From Halorubrum sp. GN11_10-6_MGM (lineage in GTDB: Archaea > Halobacteriota > Halobacteria > Halobacteriales > Haloferacaceae): 64,000 nucleotides of DNA. Positions 51,225-60,638 of the stretch are shown here, piece after piece. How positions within the stretch are numbered: the stretch's first letter is position 1; each line of letters opens with the position of its first letter. A program made the translations under genes and the position numbers. The notes below the pieces were generated by a model. The model worked only from the letters and a program-made list of their open reading frames with translations, was not told where the DNA came from and ran no database searches. The stretch lies in the NCBI RefSeq assembly GCF_005435165.1, contig NZ_SGUC01000016.1, positions 1 to 64,000 of the forward strand, in the 5' to 3' direction.

Positions 51225-53450
51225 TCAGTCGTCCCGCGTGTACTTCCGGTCGCGGCCGAACGGCAGGTAGGCGCGACCGCCGCCCTCGTAGAAGTTCCCG
51301 AAGAACTCCACGTACTCGAGGCGGACCGCCTGGATGCCGGCGGACGTGACCCCGAGCAGCAGGACGACGATGTGCCCGATGAGCGCGACGAGGATCCCGC
51401 CGACGAGCGCGACGACGCCGACGAGCCCGATCGAGGCGGGGTCGAACGCGGTGGTGATCCCCGCGAAGACCAGCTCGTAGTCGGCGGTGTTCTGTACCTC
51501 GGCGAGGTAGTCGGCGCTGAAGATGAAGTGGAAGCTCCCGTCGCCGCCGTCGTCGATGTAGGCGCCGAACGCGAGCAGGTTCACCGCGAGCGCCATTCCG
51601 CCCTTCGCGAGCAGGACGGCCATGAGCCGGGCGTACGAGATGACGTTGACGACCGGCGAGAGGAACTCGGCCAGCTCCGGCGGCTCGCCGATGCCGAGCA
51701 GGACGAGTCCGAGCCCCGCCGCGGCCGCGCCGGCCCAACCGATCAGGACCGGGAACCCGCTGAACGAGACGGCACCGAACGTCAGCACCGAGACGGCCTC
51801 GAACAGGAAGTCGGGCTTCGCGTTGGGGAACACCTGACTGAAGATCCAGATCCACGCGCCGTTGAGGATCAGCAGCCACGAGCCGGCCTCGTAGACGGCG
51901 TGTTTCAGGTCGTGCTGCTGGGACGTGCTCACGAACGAGAGCACGTGGCCGACGTTGAGGTGGAGGATGCCGAACACCACGCTCACGACGAGGAACGAGA
52001 GCCCCCAGTCGAGGTCGGCGGGCGAGAGGCCCTTCCCCTCGACCGGCCAGTGGATCCCGAGCAGCTGGTACGCGTGGTAACCGAACAGGTCGATCCCGTA
52101 GTAGATGCCGAACAGTATCGTGAAGCCGCCGGCCCACATCGCGACGGAGCCGAGTTCGCGGAACGCCCCGTCGAACTTGGTGTACATGAAGAACCCGATG
52201 GCGGTGTACAACACCCCGTACCCCACGTCGCCGATCATGAACCCGAACATCGCCGGGAACGTGAGGAAGACGAGGAGCGTCGGGTCGAACTCGGAGTACT
52301 TCGGGCGCCCGAACGCCTGGACGAGCAGTTCGAAGGGACCGGCCGCGCTACCGTTGTCTTGGACGACCGGCGGGTCGTCGGTGCCGTGGGCCGCGTGGCC
52401 GCCGTCCGTGGCCGCCGCGCGTTCGGCGGTCGCGTCCTCGGCGTCGCCGGCAGCGGACTCGCCCGCGCCGCCGCTCTCGTCGCCGACCGGCTCGGCGTGG
52501 TGGTCGCCGTCGGGCGTGAACGAGGCGCGTTCGAGCTCCTCGACCTCGACGTGGTCGCCGACCGCGTCGACGATCGCCGCCTCGAAGTCGGGGTACGTCT
52601 CGGTGGGGACCCACCCCTCAGCGACGAACGCGTTCTCCGTCGTCGCGAAGGAGAGCGGCGCCTCCTTCTTCTCGGCCTCGATGGTGAGCTCTTCCTCGGC
52701 GCGCAGCAGGAAGCCCGCGGCCTCCTCTTTCACCGATTCGAGCTCGCGTTCGACGCCGTCGAGCTCGTCGCGGAGGTCGGCCTGTTCGGCCTCCAGCTCC
52801 GCGACGTACTCCTCCGGGCTCGCGTCGGCGTCCGGCACGTCGAGCAGCGCGATGTCGACGCCCACGAGCGCGTCCTGAACGACGCCCTCGGCGTCGGGGT
52901 CCGTCGGCCGCGCGACGATGGCGACGACGTCGCCGCCGGCGAAGACGTCGAAGACGTCGATCGTCTCGGCCCCTTCGAGCGCCGCTTCGACGGCGGCGGG
53001 CTTCGCCTCGCCGACGACGACTTCGACCGAGTCGTAGCCGCGCAGGTACGCCAGGTCGATCCCGAGCTCGGCGAACGGCTCCAGCCGGTCGATCTCCTCC
53101 TGCCGGTCGCGGATCGCCGCCTGAAGCTCGTCGCGCTCGTCGTTGAGCTCGTTGACCCGCTCGCGGACCCGTTCGAGCTCGTCGACGAGCTCGTCGTCGT
53201 CCAGCGACCGAGCGACCTCGGCGTCGTCCTCGTCGACGTCGAGGATGCTCTCCAGCGACCGAACGGTCACGAGCCGCTCGTTGACCGTCTCGGCCCCGTC
53301 GAGGGAGGTTCCCGGCTCGAACCCCTCGTACCGTTCGTCGTAGTCGGTGACGTGCAGGGAGTGGTGGGTGTACGCCGCCTCGATGACGTCGTCGATGACG
53401 CGCTTCGAGCCCGTCACCGACACCCGGCTCATCTGCTCAGGCCTGAGCAT
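51225..53450 (-). CDS. atpI: A-type ATP synthase subunit I (a-type stator)
   Basis: 741-aa stator subunit. The N-terminal half is soluble with coiled coils (ELERVRERVNELNDERDELQ and ELEAEQADLRDELDGVEREL), and residues about 385-720 form seven or eight membrane helices. It carries the proton or sodium half-channels facing the K ring. An acidic Asp/Glu/Gly insertion (about 310-355) is typical of haloarchaea. It overlaps atpH by 14 nt. Confidence 0.94.
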   Translation of the reverse strand: MLRPEQMSRVSVTGSKRVIDDVIEAAYTHHSLHVTDYDERYEGFEPGTSLDGAETVNERLVTVRSLESILDVDEDDAEVARSLDDDELVDELERVRERVNELNDERDELQAAIRDRQEEIDRLEPFAELGIDLAYLRGYDSVEVVVGEAKPAAVEAALEGAETIDVFDVFAGGDVVAIVARPTDPDAEGVVQDALVGVDIALLDVPDADASPEEYVAELEAEQADLRDELDGVERELESVKEEAAGFLLRAEEELTIEAEKKEAPLSFATTENAFVAEGWVPTETYPDFEAAIVDAVGDHVEVEELERASFTPDGDHHAEPVGDESGGAGESAAGDAEDATAERAAATDGGHAAHGTDDPPVVQDNGSAAGPFELLVQAFGRPKYSEFDPTLLVFLTFPAMFGFMIGDVGYGVLYTAIGFFMYTKFDGAFRELGSVAMWAGGFTILFGIYYGIDLFGYHAYQLLGIHWPVEGKGLSPADLDWGLSFLVVSVVFGILHLNVGHVLSFVSTSQQHDLKHAVYEAGSWLLILNGAWIWIFSQVFPNAKPDFLFEAVSVLTFGAVSFSGFPVLIGWAGAAAAGLGLVLLGIGEPPELAEFLSPVVNVISYARLMAVLLAKGGMALAVNLLAFGAYIDDGGDGSFHFIFSADYLAEVQNTADYELVFAGITTAFDPASIGLVGVVALVGGILVALIGHIVVLLLGVTSAGIQAVRLEYVEFFGNFYEGGGRAYLPFGRDRKYTRDD

Positions 53451-53793
53451 TCACCGCCTCCTCGGCCTGGTCGTGAACGGCCGCCTCGAACCGCTCGACG
53501 GCGTAGTCGACGGCCGATTCCACACGGTCGCGGGCCTCGCTTTCGAGCTCGTCGCGGTCGGCACGTCCCGATTCGAGGATCTCCTCGCGCCGCTCCTCGA
53601 TCTCCTCGCGGGCCGCTTCGAGCCGCTCTTGGGCCTCCGACTCCGCCTCCGCTTCGGCCTCGGCGCGGATCTCGTCCGCGCGTTCTCGAGCTTCGGCGAG
53701 GCGCTCCTCGGCGTCCGATTCCGCGTCCGCGATGATCTCGTCCGCCGCCCGTTCGGCCTCCTTGATCGAGTTGAGCACCTCTGGTCTCGCCAT
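53437..53793 (-). CDS. atpH: A-type ATP synthase subunit H
   Basis: 118-aa peripheral-stalk subunit that is almost one continuous charged helix (KEAERAADEIIADAESDAEE and EREEIEERREEILESGRAD), with right-handed coiled-coil spacing expected for EH stalks. It is the first gene of the operon. A TATA-like CCTTATAC (53825-53832) lies about 35 nt upstream. Confidence 0.9.
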   Translation of the reverse strand: MARPEVLNSIKEAERAADEIIADAESDAEERLAEARERADEIRAEAEAEAESEAQERLEAAREEIEERREEILESGRADRDELESEARDRVESAVDYAVERFEAAVHDQAEEAVNAQA

Positions 53794-53824
53794 GCTACTA
53801 ATCGCCTGAAACTCTACAAGCGAC

Positions 53825-53832
53825 GTATAAGG
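53825..53832 (-). promoter_or_regulatory. Promoter of the atp operon (atpH)
   Basis: CCTTATAC on the minus strand, about 35 nt from the atpH ATG. It would give a leader of roughly 8-10 nt and drive atpH-I and probably the genes after them. Confidence 0.55.
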
Positions 53833-53951
53833 TGTTTGCGAAAGCCCGCGGGGTTGCGCGCCGATTCCGGGGCGATTCCGGGGCGGTTCCGGGCGCCTCT
53901 TCGCACCGGAACGCGGCCGCGCCGCCGGGGAGAGCCGGCCGTCGCCGCCTA

Positions 53952-53959
53952 CATTTAAG
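53952..53959 (+). promoter_or_regulatory. Promoter of the MinD4-like gene
   Basis: CATTTAAG at 53952-53959 is 28 nt upstream of the ATG at 53984, the leaderless spacing. It is divergent from the atpH promoter, with about 120 nt of GC-rich sequence between them. Confidence 0.55.
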
Positions 53960-53983
53960 TAGCAGTCGCCGGACCGTCACCGT

Positions 53984-55564
53984 ATGGCAACGGTGTATGC
54001 GGTCGCGTCGGCGAAAGGTGGCGTGGGCAAGACCACCACGACCGCGGCGCTCGCGACGATCCTGGCGGACTCGGGCGCCGACGTCGTCGCGATCGACGCC
54101 GACCTCGGCATGGCGAACCTCGCGGGCGCCGTCGGGGTGACCCCCGGCGAGACCACCCTCCACGACGTTCTCGCCGGCGAGGCGGAGCCCGAGGCGGCGG
54201 TCCGCTCGGGGCCGGGCGGGCTTCGGGTCCTCCCGGGGGCGACCGACCTTGACGCGTACGCGGCGGCGGACCCCTCGGGGCTCCGCCGGGTCGTCGAGGC
54301 GTTCGGCGACGCGGACTACGTGTTCGTCGACGCCGGCGCCGGGCTGTCGCACGACTCCACGCTGCCGCTGGCGGTCGCCGACGAGACGCTGCTCGTCTCG
54401 ACTCCCGAGCGGAGCGCCCTCGGCGACACCGAGAAGACCCGCCAGCTGACCGAGCGCCTCGGCGGGACCGTCGCGGGCGCCGCGATCACCCGCGTGACCG
54501 CCGACACCGACGAGGTCGTCACCGCCCTGCTCGACGCCCCCGTCCTCGGGCGAATCCCGGACGACGAGGCCGTGGGCCGGGCCGCGGCGGCGAACCGTCC
54601 GCTCACGGCCGTCGCGCCCGACGCACCCGCGACGCGGGCGTACCGCGATCTGGCCCGAGCGCTGACCGGCGCGGTCGTCGACGGGGCCAGGCTCGACGCG
54701 CCCGCTGCCGAGGCGGCGAGCGGGACCGGAGCGCGCGGCGGCGACGCCGGGGGAGCGGACGATGACGCCGAGAGGATGGACGACGCCGGGGAGACCGAGA
54801 TCGACGAGGTCGAGAGCGAACCGGACGCGCCCGACGACGACGCGGTGATCGTCGACGACGAGCCCGACGACGACAACGAGGACGGCGATGACCGAGCGGA
54901 ACCGGACGAAGCGGACGGTGACGACCGAGCGGGCTCCGACGAACCGGACGGCGTCGAACCGAAAGCGGAGGGCGACGCCGAAGACGAGGAGATCATCGTC
55001 GCGGACTCCGAGGCGACCGGGGTGGCGGAGCCGGACGACGGCGACGACATCATCGTCGCGAGCGAGACGGCGGACGCCGAGGCGACCGACGGCGACGAGG
55101 ACGAACGCGATCTCGTCGACGACGACGACGGAGTCGGTGAAGACGACGAAGTCGCCGTCAACAGCGAGGGCGACGAAGACGGCGAGGGCGACGAAGACGA
55201 TACCGCCGACGAGGACTCGGACGCGATCCCCGACGCGGACGAGACGGCACGCGGGTCGCCCGTCGGGCGCGGCGACGGAGAGGAGGGTCGAGCGAACGTC
55301 GAACAGACGGCGGCGGACGACATCGACGACGAACCAACGGCGGCTGAGGACGACATCGACGACGAACTCGCCGGCAGCATCCCGTTCCGCGACGACGACA
55401 CCGGGACGATGAACACCGTGCTCTCCGAGGGAGACGACGGGGACGCCGACGCCGAGACGGCCGACGACGAGGGCGCGGAAGCGGAACCCGAAGCGGAGTC
55501 GGCCGCGGACGACGAGGACACGGAGAACGGTGGCGGCTTCTTCAGCCGGCTCCTCGGTCGGTGA
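53984..55564 (+). CDS. minD4: MinD/ParA-family ATPase with long acidic tail, MinD4-like
   Basis: 526 aa. The first 250 residues are a MinD ATPase with the deviant Walker motif KGGVGKT (11-17) and AIDADLGMANLAGAVG. From about 255 on, the protein is an Asp/Glu-rich, probably disordered tail of over 250 residues, ending in a short amphipathic NGGGFFSRLLGR. In Haloferax, the MinD4 protein has an extended C-terminus and positions archaella and chemosensory arrays; its gene lies near the atp operon, as here. The name rests on this match and on synteny with tiaS. Confidence 0.75.
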   Translation: MATVYAVASAKGGVGKTTTTAALATILADSGADVVAIDADLGMANLAGAVGVTPGETTLHDVLAGEAEPEAAVRSGPGGLRVLPGATDLDAYAAADPSGLRRVVEAFGDADYVFVDAGAGLSHDSTLPLAVADETLLVSTPERSALGDTEKTRQLTERLGGTVAGAAITRVTADTDEVVTALLDAPVLGRIPDDEAVGRAAAANRPLTAVAPDAPATRAYRDLARALTGAVVDGARLDAPAAEAASGTGARGGDAGGADDDAERMDDAGETEIDEVESEPDAPDDDAVIVDDEPDDDNEDGDDRAEPDEADGDDRAGSDEPDGVEPKAEGDAEDEEIIVADSEATGVAEPDDGDDIIVASETADAEATDGDEDERDLVDDDDGVGEDDEVAVNSEGDEDGEGDEDDTADEDSDAIPDADETARGSPVGRGDGEEGRANVEQTAADDIDDEPTAAEDDIDDELAGSIPFRDDDTGTMNTVLSEGDDGDADAETADDEGAEAEPEAESAADDEDTENGGGFFSRLLGR

Positions 55565-55635
55565 GTTCGGCCGGCGAGCGAGACGGCACCTCGACCGAAC
55601 GGAACGCGAAAATCGAACGAATGGCGGCGCCGCGG

Positions 55636-56607
55636 TCAGGCTTCCGAGGGCGCCCGGGCGCGGTCGCGGATCAGCTCGCGGATCTCCTCGGGGTCGGTGA
55701 CTTCGGCGAGCTCCTCACAGGAGACGAGGGCGGTGCCGTCGACGGACTCGCGCTTCTCGTCCTCCTCGGTGAAGTACACCGAACGGGTCCGGGCCACCTC
55801 GCCGATGGAGGACATGATCCGAGCGCGCTTCTCGGCCGCGGGGGTGAACGCCGAGTGGCCGGTGAGCACTCGCGTCGCCGGGCTGTCCTCGTCCTCCGAG
55901 ACGGCCTTGAACGGAGCCCGGGCGGTCGGGTGGACCGTGAAGCCGGCGCTCGTGAGCACGTGGAGGACGTGCTCGTCGTCGGGGTCGGCCGCAGGCGCCG
56001 AGGGCGTCGGGTCCGAGTCGCGAACTTCGTCCGCGCCGTCGAGCACGTCGACCGGGCTGGAGAAGGGCTGGTCGAACAGCTCCTCCAGTTGGATCGCCAC
56101 CTCGATGGAGGCGTTCATCCCGTCCTCGTACTTCGAGACGGTGCGGCGCGAGACGCCCAGCTCGTTCGCGAGGCGGCCGAGCGACCACCCGCGCTCCTCG
56201 CGCTCGTCGGCGAGCAGGTCGCCGTCGAGGCTGACGTACAGTCCTCCGGGGGCCGCGTAGATGAGCGGGGGCATGCCCTCGACGAACAGGTCGTAGGCTG
56301 TATCGGGGTTGATCACCGGCACGCCGTGGCGGAAGTAGACGACGCCGGGCTTCAGCTCCTCGTCGCGGGTGCGGATTCCGATCACCATCGGCGTCCCCCT
56401 GAGGTACTCGCCGAGCCGGCGCATCTCCGCGCCGGTCTCCGCGTCGAGCGCGTCGACGTTGCCGAGAATTTTCAACAGCAGTAGGTCCTCGTCGCGGCGG
56501 GCCGCCACGTCGAAGCTCTTGGGCCGGACCGCACACCGGTCGCTGACGAGGAAGCCCGCGTCCTCCAGCATCGCGGTGACGTTCCCGATGAGCGCAGTCC
56601 GGGACAT
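55636..56607 (-). CDS. HTH-type transcriptional regulator (MTH967-like family)
   Basis: 323-aa protein. Residues 132-165 form a Cro/C1-type helix-turn-helix ([20 protein letters not shown], then TVSKYEDG). The N-terminal 120 residues form an alpha/beta domain ([26 protein letters not shown]) typical of the archaeal putative HTH regulators annotated after MTH967. The C-terminal part has a similar alpha/beta look. The TATA box lies 26 nt upstream. It is adjacent and divergent to tiaS, a placement seen in other haloarchaea. Target genes are unknown. Confidence 0.8.
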   Translation of the reverse strand: MSRTALIGNVTAMLEDAGFLVSDRCAVRPKSFDVAARRDEDLLLLKILGNVDALDAETGAEMRRLGEYLRGTPMVIGIRTRDEELKPGVVYFRHGVPVINPDTAYDLFVEGMPPLIYAAPGGLYVSLDGDLLADEREERGWSLGRLANELGVSRRTVSKYEDGMNASIEVAIQLEELFDQPFSSPVDVLDGADEVRDSDPTPSAPAADPDDEHVLHVLTSAGFTVHPTARAPFKAVSEDEDSPATRVLTGHSAFTPAAEKRARIMSSIGEVARTRSVYFTEEDEKRESVDGTALVSCEELAEVTDPEEIRELIRDRARAPSEA

Positions 56608-56628
56608 AGCCGAGATAAGCGGCTCGCC

Positions 56629-56637
56629 GTATATATG
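56629..56637 (-). promoter_or_regulatory. TATA box of the HTH regulator gene
   Basis: CATATATAC on the minus strand (56637-56629) is about 26 nt upstream of the ATG at 56607, giving a leaderless mRNA. Confidence 0.6.
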
Positions 56638-56707
56638 CGTTGTGTCGTTTCGCCAGCGACGAAACCGCTGCCCGCGTGCGATTTTCGGCGTCCGAGCCGA
56701 GAAACGG

Positions 56708-56715
56708 TTATATAC
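56708..56715 (+). promoter_or_regulatory. TATA box upstream of tiaS
   Basis: TTATATAC at 56708-56715 is the best box on the plus strand in the divergent region. With the tiaS ATG at 56807, it implies a leader of about 65-70 nt, longer than most in this window. Confidence 0.5.
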
Positions 56716-56806
56716 GCGGCCGATTCGGAGCGCGCTACCGCCGTCGGCGGCCCTCCCCGCGACCGCCCTCGAAAGGGGCTTGACCCGCCGCGCCGAACCC
56801 CGTCGC

Positions 56807-58186
56807 ATGCCGATCGTCGCCGTCGACGACACCGACTCCCGCGAGCGCGGGATGTGTACGACGTACGTGGCGACGCGGGTCGCGGAGCGGCTCGCGGACG
56901 CCGGCGGCCGCGTCCAGCGGCGGCTGCTCGTCCGCCTGAACCCGGCGGTAAAACACAAGACGCGCGGGAACGCCGCGGTCGCGCTCCACGTGACCGGAGT
57001 CGACGCGGAGACGGCCGCGACGACCGCCGTCGAGACGGTCGAGGAGTTCGCCGCCGCGTCGGACCCGCGGACCTCGCCCGGCGTCGTCGTCGCCGACCGC
57101 GACGTCGCCGGCGACCCCTTCGATCCGACCGGATCGCCGATCCCCGACGCGGTCGCGGCGTTCGCGCGCCGCGCGCTCCGCGAGCGCCTCACCGTCGCGG
57201 AGGCTGTCGAACTCGCCGACGAACACGGCTTCCGACACGCCGCGATCGGGTCGGCGGGCGGCGCGAGCGAGACGGCAGCGGTCGCCGGCCGGGGGCGGAT
57301 CGGCGCGCTCGCGGCGGTCGGCGCGCCGGCGGCGTTCGACGAGTGGACGTTCGAGCGCATCTCGTACCGGGCGCTCGACCGCTGCGGCACGCCCCGCGAC
57401 GTCGACGTCGAGAGCGCCTTCGCCGCCGCCGAATCGGGGTACCCGACGGTCTGGGACACCGTCGACCGCGAGACGGGGACCCCCGTCTGCGTCCCCAACG
57501 CTCCGGGACCGATCCTCTACGGGATCCGCGGCGACGACGCGGGGGCGTGCCGGGAGGTCGCGGCCGCGATCGACGGCGAGACGGTCGACCGCGCCGCGAC
57601 GTTCCTGACGAACCAGGGCACCGACGCCCACCTCGCGCCCGGGCGGATCGGGAATCTCCGCGACGGCGCGGGCTACCGCGTCGCCGGAACGGTAGCGAGC
57701 GCGCCGGAGACGAAACGAGGGGGCCACGTTCACCTCGACGTCGCGGGCGACCGCGACGGAGCCGACACCGACTCCCGTGACCCTCTCCGGGTCGTCGCGT
57801 TCGCGCCCACTGGCCGATTTCGCGACCGCGTCCGGGCGCTCCGGCCCGGCGACCGCGTCACCCTCTGCGGCGAACACGAGGTGCGGCCGGAGGTGGACGG
57901 ACCCGAAAGCACCCTGAAGCTCGAAAAGTTCGCCGTCCGCGACCTCGTCCGGACTGCGCCGGCGGTCCCCGCCTGTCCCGACTGCGGGCGCTCGATGTCG
58001 TCCGCGGGGAGCGGGCAGGGGTACCGGTGTCGCGACTGCGGGACGAGCGCGCCGGGGAAGGTCGAGGAACCGATCGAGCGCGACCTCGACATCGGGTGGT
58101 ACGAGGTGCCGCCGAGCGCGCGCCGCCACGTCGCGAAGCCCCTCGTCCGGGGCGGATTCGACGCGCCGGTCCACCCGGAGCGGTGA
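56807..58186 (+). CDS. tiaS: tRNA(Ile2) 2-agmatinylcytidine synthetase
   Basis: 459-aa enzyme that attaches agmatine to C34 of tRNA-Ile so it reads AUA. The start [18 protein letters not shown] is the conserved phosphate-binding region. A central FTH/kinase-like part follows, then an OB-fold ([20 protein letters not shown]), and a C-terminal zinc ribbon (CPDCGRSM...YRCRDCG). The length is normal. Start at ATG 56807 agrees with homologues. Confidence 0.9.
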   Translation: MPIVAVDDTDSRERGMCTTYVATRVAERLADAGGRVQRRLLVRLNPAVKHKTRGNAAVALHVTGVDAETAATTAVETVEEFAAASDPRTSPGVVVADRDVAGDPFDPTGSPIPDAVAAFARRALRERLTVAEAVELADEHGFRHAAIGSAGGASETAAVAGRGRIGALAAVGAPAAFDEWTFERISYRALDRCGTPRDVDVESAFAAAESGYPTVWDTVDRETGTPVCVPNAPGPILYGIRGDDAGACREVAAAIDGETVDRAATFLTNQGTDAHLAPGRIGNLRDGAGYRVAGTVASAPETKRGGHVHLDVAGDRDGADTDSRDPLRVVAFAPTGRFRDRVRALRPGDRVTLCGEHEVRPEVDGPESTLKLEKFAVRDLVRTAPAVPACPDCGRSMSSAGSGQGYRCRDCGTSAPGKVEEPIERDLDIGWYEVPPSARRHVAKPLVRGGFDAPVHPER

Positions 58187-58264
58187 GACCCACCGGGAGC
58201 GGGACGGCGCCGTCGGCCCCGGGCGCCCGGAGCGGTGAAGTACCCCGGGCGAGAGCGGGTGGCC

Positions 58265-58618
58265 GTGACCGGAATCGTCTTCCACGCGACGGAGCGGCGC
58301 GACGACGTCGTCGACTTCTACCGCGACCGACTCGGCGCGACCGTGCGGCTCGAACAGCCCGACTGTACGATACTGGCGTTCGACGGGTTCCTGTTCGGGT
58401 TCTGCGAGCGCGAGGCGGCCGCCGACTGCGGCATCCTGACGTTCGTCTACCCGGACCGAGCGGGGGTCGACGCGGCCGCCGACGCCCTCGGCGACGCCGT
58501 CGTGACGGAGCCGCGAGAGAACGAGACGTACGACATCTACCAGTGCTTCGCCGAGGACCCGGAGGGACGAACCGTCGAGTGCCAGGTCTTCCTCGACGAC
58601 GGCGTCGACATCGAGTAG
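58265..58618 (+). CDS. VOC-superfamily (glyoxalase-like) protein
   Basis: 117-aa single-module VOC fold (GIVFHATERRDDVVDFYRDRL, then FAEDPEGRTVECQVFLDDG). The terminal ECQVF would carry a metal-binding Glu, and the first strand has a His (FHAT). GTG at 58265 is preferred because it sits at the start of the fold; other GTG codons at 58235 and 58259 are possible. The function cannot be assigned within this broad superfamily. Confidence 0.7.
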   Translation: MTGIVFHATERRDDVVDFYRDRLGATVRLEQPDCTILAFDGFLFGFCEREAAADCGILTFVYPDRAGVDAAADALGDAVVTEPRENETYDIYQCFAEDPEGRTVECQVFLDDGVDIE

Positions 58619-58628
58619 GCAGGTGGGT

Positions 58629-58680
58629 GCCGGCGTTCGACCGCGGACTTGCCGGCGTTCGACTTGGGCCGGCGTTCGAC
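58629..58680. repeat. Short direct repeat GCCGGCGTTCGAC, three copies
   Basis: The 13-mer GCCGGCGTTCGAC occurs at 58629-58641, 58651-58663 and 58668-58680, in the gap between two convergent genes. The spacing is 22 and 17 bp. It may be a site for replication slippage or a 3'-end structure; no related copy was noticed elsewhere. Confidence 0.7.
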
Positions 58681-58685
58681 CCGGG

Positions 58686-58916
58686 CTACTCGTCGAGCGC
58701 GCGCTCGTCGCGCCACGCCGCCGCGCGCTCCTCGGCCGCGTCGCGGTCGCCGAACCGCTCCCGCTCGTAGGCCGACTCGTCGGCCGCCTGCTCCATCACG
58801 TCGAGGCGGACGACGAACTCGCCGTCTCCGCGTTCCCGGAGTCTGACGGTCGCGTACCTGTCCGATCGCTCCCACTCGGTGACCGTGCCGTCGTCGCGCT
58901 CCAGCGACCAGCTCAT
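58686..58916 (-). CDS. Small conserved haloarchaeal protein of unknown function
   Basis: 76-aa acidic protein beginning MSWSLERDDGTVTEWERSD, then a probable three-strand sheet (YATVRLRERGDGEFVVRLDVM) and a C-terminal helix (DRDAAEERAAAWRDERAL). It looks like one of the small haloarchaeal DUF families with one beta-sheet domain. ATG 58916 is chosen over an upstream reading that would add 29 Arg-rich residues. Confidence 0.6.
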   Translation of the reverse strand: MSWSLERDDGTVTEWERSDRYATVRLRERGDGEFVVRLDVMEQAADESAYERERFGDRDAAEERAAAWRDERALDE

Positions 58917-58939
58917 GGCCGGGCCGACGGCCCGCGCGG

Positions 58940-59107
58940 CTAAAGCGGTGCGGTTCCGCGACCGCGGTGACGCTCCGCGTGCGGCGCGGCCGCGTACCCG
59001 CACACCGGACAGACGACGTAACCGAGCGAGTCGTACGGCACCGACGTCGAGGGGGCGCTCACGTCGCAGTCGGGGCAGTCGAACGTCGCCGCGTTCTCGG
59101 TCGACAT
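58940..59107 (-). CDS. Small zinc-ribbon protein
   Basis: 55-aa protein with two CxxC motifs (FDCPDCDVS and YVVCPVCGYA), forming a single zinc ribbon, and a basic His/Arg tail (HAERHRGRG). The start is ATG at 59107 (MSTENAATFDCPDC). It ends 23 nt before the start of the 76-aa gene on the same strand, so the two are probably co-transcribed. The function is unknown. Confidence 0.65.
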   Translation of the reverse strand: MSTENAATFDCPDCDVSAPSTSVPYDSLGYVVCPVCGYAAAPHAERHRGRGTAPL

Positions 59108-59172
59108 GACACTCCGTAGCAACCGGTCACGGGTAGTTATGGACCGCTTGCCGCGGCATCAACGCCACCCTA

Positions 59173-59180
59173 CTTATATA
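59173..59180 (+). promoter_or_regulatory. TATA box of the M24 peptidase gene
   Basis: CTTATATA at 59173-59180 lies about 26 nt before the GTG at 59201 and supports that start and a leaderless mRNA. Confidence 0.6.
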
Positions 59181-59200
59181 TCGAGGTCGAACCGCGGCGC

Positions 59201-60361
59201 GTGACCGACGACGAACACGCGGACTGGGCGACGGGAGGGGAGTCGGCCGGACCGCACGAGCGACGACGCGAGCGGGCCGCTGGCCGGCTCGACGCGGTCG
59301 GGGCGGCCGGCCTGATCGCGTTTCCGAGCCGGAACCTCCAGTACCTCACCGGCTTCGCCGAGGAGCCCGGCGAGCGCCACTTCTTCCTCGTCGTCCCGGC
59401 GGCGGCCGCGGGTGAGCCCGAGCCGGCGCTGCTCGTCCCGGCGCTGTACGAGACGCAGGTGCGGGAGGCGACGACGATCGGGGAGATCCGGACGTGGAGC
59501 GACGGCGACGACCCGGTCGCGGCGACGCGCGAGCTGCTCGCCGACCGGGGGCTGGACTCGGGGCGCCTGCTCGTCGACGACACGATGTGGGCGCGGTTCA
59601 CGCAGGACCTGCGCGCGGCGGCGCCCGACGCGACGTGGGGGCTCGCGGGCGAGGCGCTCGCCGACCTCCGAGTCCGGAAGGACGAGGCCGAACTGGCGGC
59701 GCTGCGCTCGGCGGCCGGGGTCGCGGACGCGGTCGTCGGCGACCTCCGAGACCTTGGCGCCGACGCGGTCGGGATGACCGAGGCGGCGCTCGCCGATTGG
59801 ATCGCGGACCGGCTGGCCGAGCGCGGCGGGCGCGGCGTCAGCTTCGAGACGGTGGTCGCCGCCGGGGAGAACGGCGCGAAACCCCACCACGGCCACGGCG
59901 ACCGCGAGATCCGGGCGGGCGAGCCGGTCGTCCTCGACTTCGGGACGCGCGTCGACGGCTACCCCTCGGACCAGACGCGGACGCTCGCCTTCGGCGGGGA
60001 CCCGCCCGAGGCGTACCGCGAAGTCCACGAGGTCGTGCGCGAGGCGCAGGCGGCCGGCGTGGAGGCCGTCGGCCCCGGCGTCCCCGCGTCGGCCGTCGAC
60101 CGCGCCGCGCGCGAGGTGATCGAGGCGGCCGGGTACGGCGACGCGTTCGTCCACCGGACCGGACACGGGGTGGGGCTCGACGTCCACGAGGAGCCGTACC
60201 TCGTCGCCGGGAACGACCGCCCGCTGGAGCCCGGTATGGTCTGCTCCGTCGAGCCGGGGGTCTACCTCGACGGGCGGTTCGGCTGTCGGATCGAGGACCT
60301 CGTGGTCGTCACCAAGGACGGCTGCGAGCGGCTGAACCGGACCGACCGCGGCTGGGAGTAG
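59201..60361 (+). CDS. M24-family Xaa-Pro aminopeptidase
   Basis: 386-aa pita-bread metallopeptidase. The dimetal ligands are visible: the two Asp in VLDFGTRVDGYPSDQTRT, His in HRTGHGVGLDVHEEPYL, Glu in MVCSVEPGVYL and Glu in GCRIEDLVVV. The N-terminal 130 residues form the creatinase-type domain (FPSRNLQYLTGF). It probably removes N-terminal residues before proline in the cytoplasm. The hairpin CGTGCCGA-gcg-TCGGCACG (60446-60464), 85 nt downstream, may mark its 3' end. Confidence 0.87.
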   Translation: MTDDEHADWATGGESAGPHERRRERAAGRLDAVGAAGLIAFPSRNLQYLTGFAEEPGERHFFLVVPAAAAGEPEPALLVPALYETQVREATTIGEIRTWSDGDDPVAATRELLADRGLDSGRLLVDDTMWARFTQDLRAAAPDATWGLAGEALADLRVRKDEAELAALRSAAGVADAVVGDLRDLGADAVGMTEAALADWIADRLAERGGRGVSFETVVAAGENGAKPHHGHGDREIRAGEPVVLDFGTRVDGYPSDQTRTLAFGGDPPEAYREVHEVVREAQAAGVEAVGPGVPASAVDRAAREVIEAAGYGDAFVHRTGHGVGLDVHEEPYLVAGNDRPLEPGMVCSVEPGVYLDGRFGCRIEDLVVVTKDGCERLNRTDRGWE

Positions 60362-60445
60362 CGACCGGCGAGCGCGGCGAACTGACGGGCGGCGAGCGCG
60401 GCGGCTCACCGGAGTCGGACGCGACGCAGAAACCGCGGAGACCGG

Positions 60446-60464
60446 CGTGCCGAGCGTCGGCACG
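60446..60464 (+). terminator. Perfect 8-bp hairpin downstream of the M24 peptidase gene
   Basis: CGTGCCGA, a GCG loop and TCGGCACG form an 8-bp stem. No T-run follows, so termination is uncertain. The rest of 60362-60638 holds an AT-rich patch (60508-60545) with CCGAATTATTTCGG, and a TATA-like box near 60606 for the next gene. Confidence 0.35.
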
Positions 60465-60638
60465 CGAGTACGGGAGTCGTGTGCCTGCCCCCAACCGGAA
60501 ATTACGGCCGGATAATATAACAGTATTACCGAATTATTTCGGGTATGTTCTCTGAGTCGGACCGAGGGCGCGGATCGCCCCCACAGACGCTCGCGCGGCA
60601 TCGAAACCATTAGTGTCGCCCGAGCGGAACCGCGAGCC

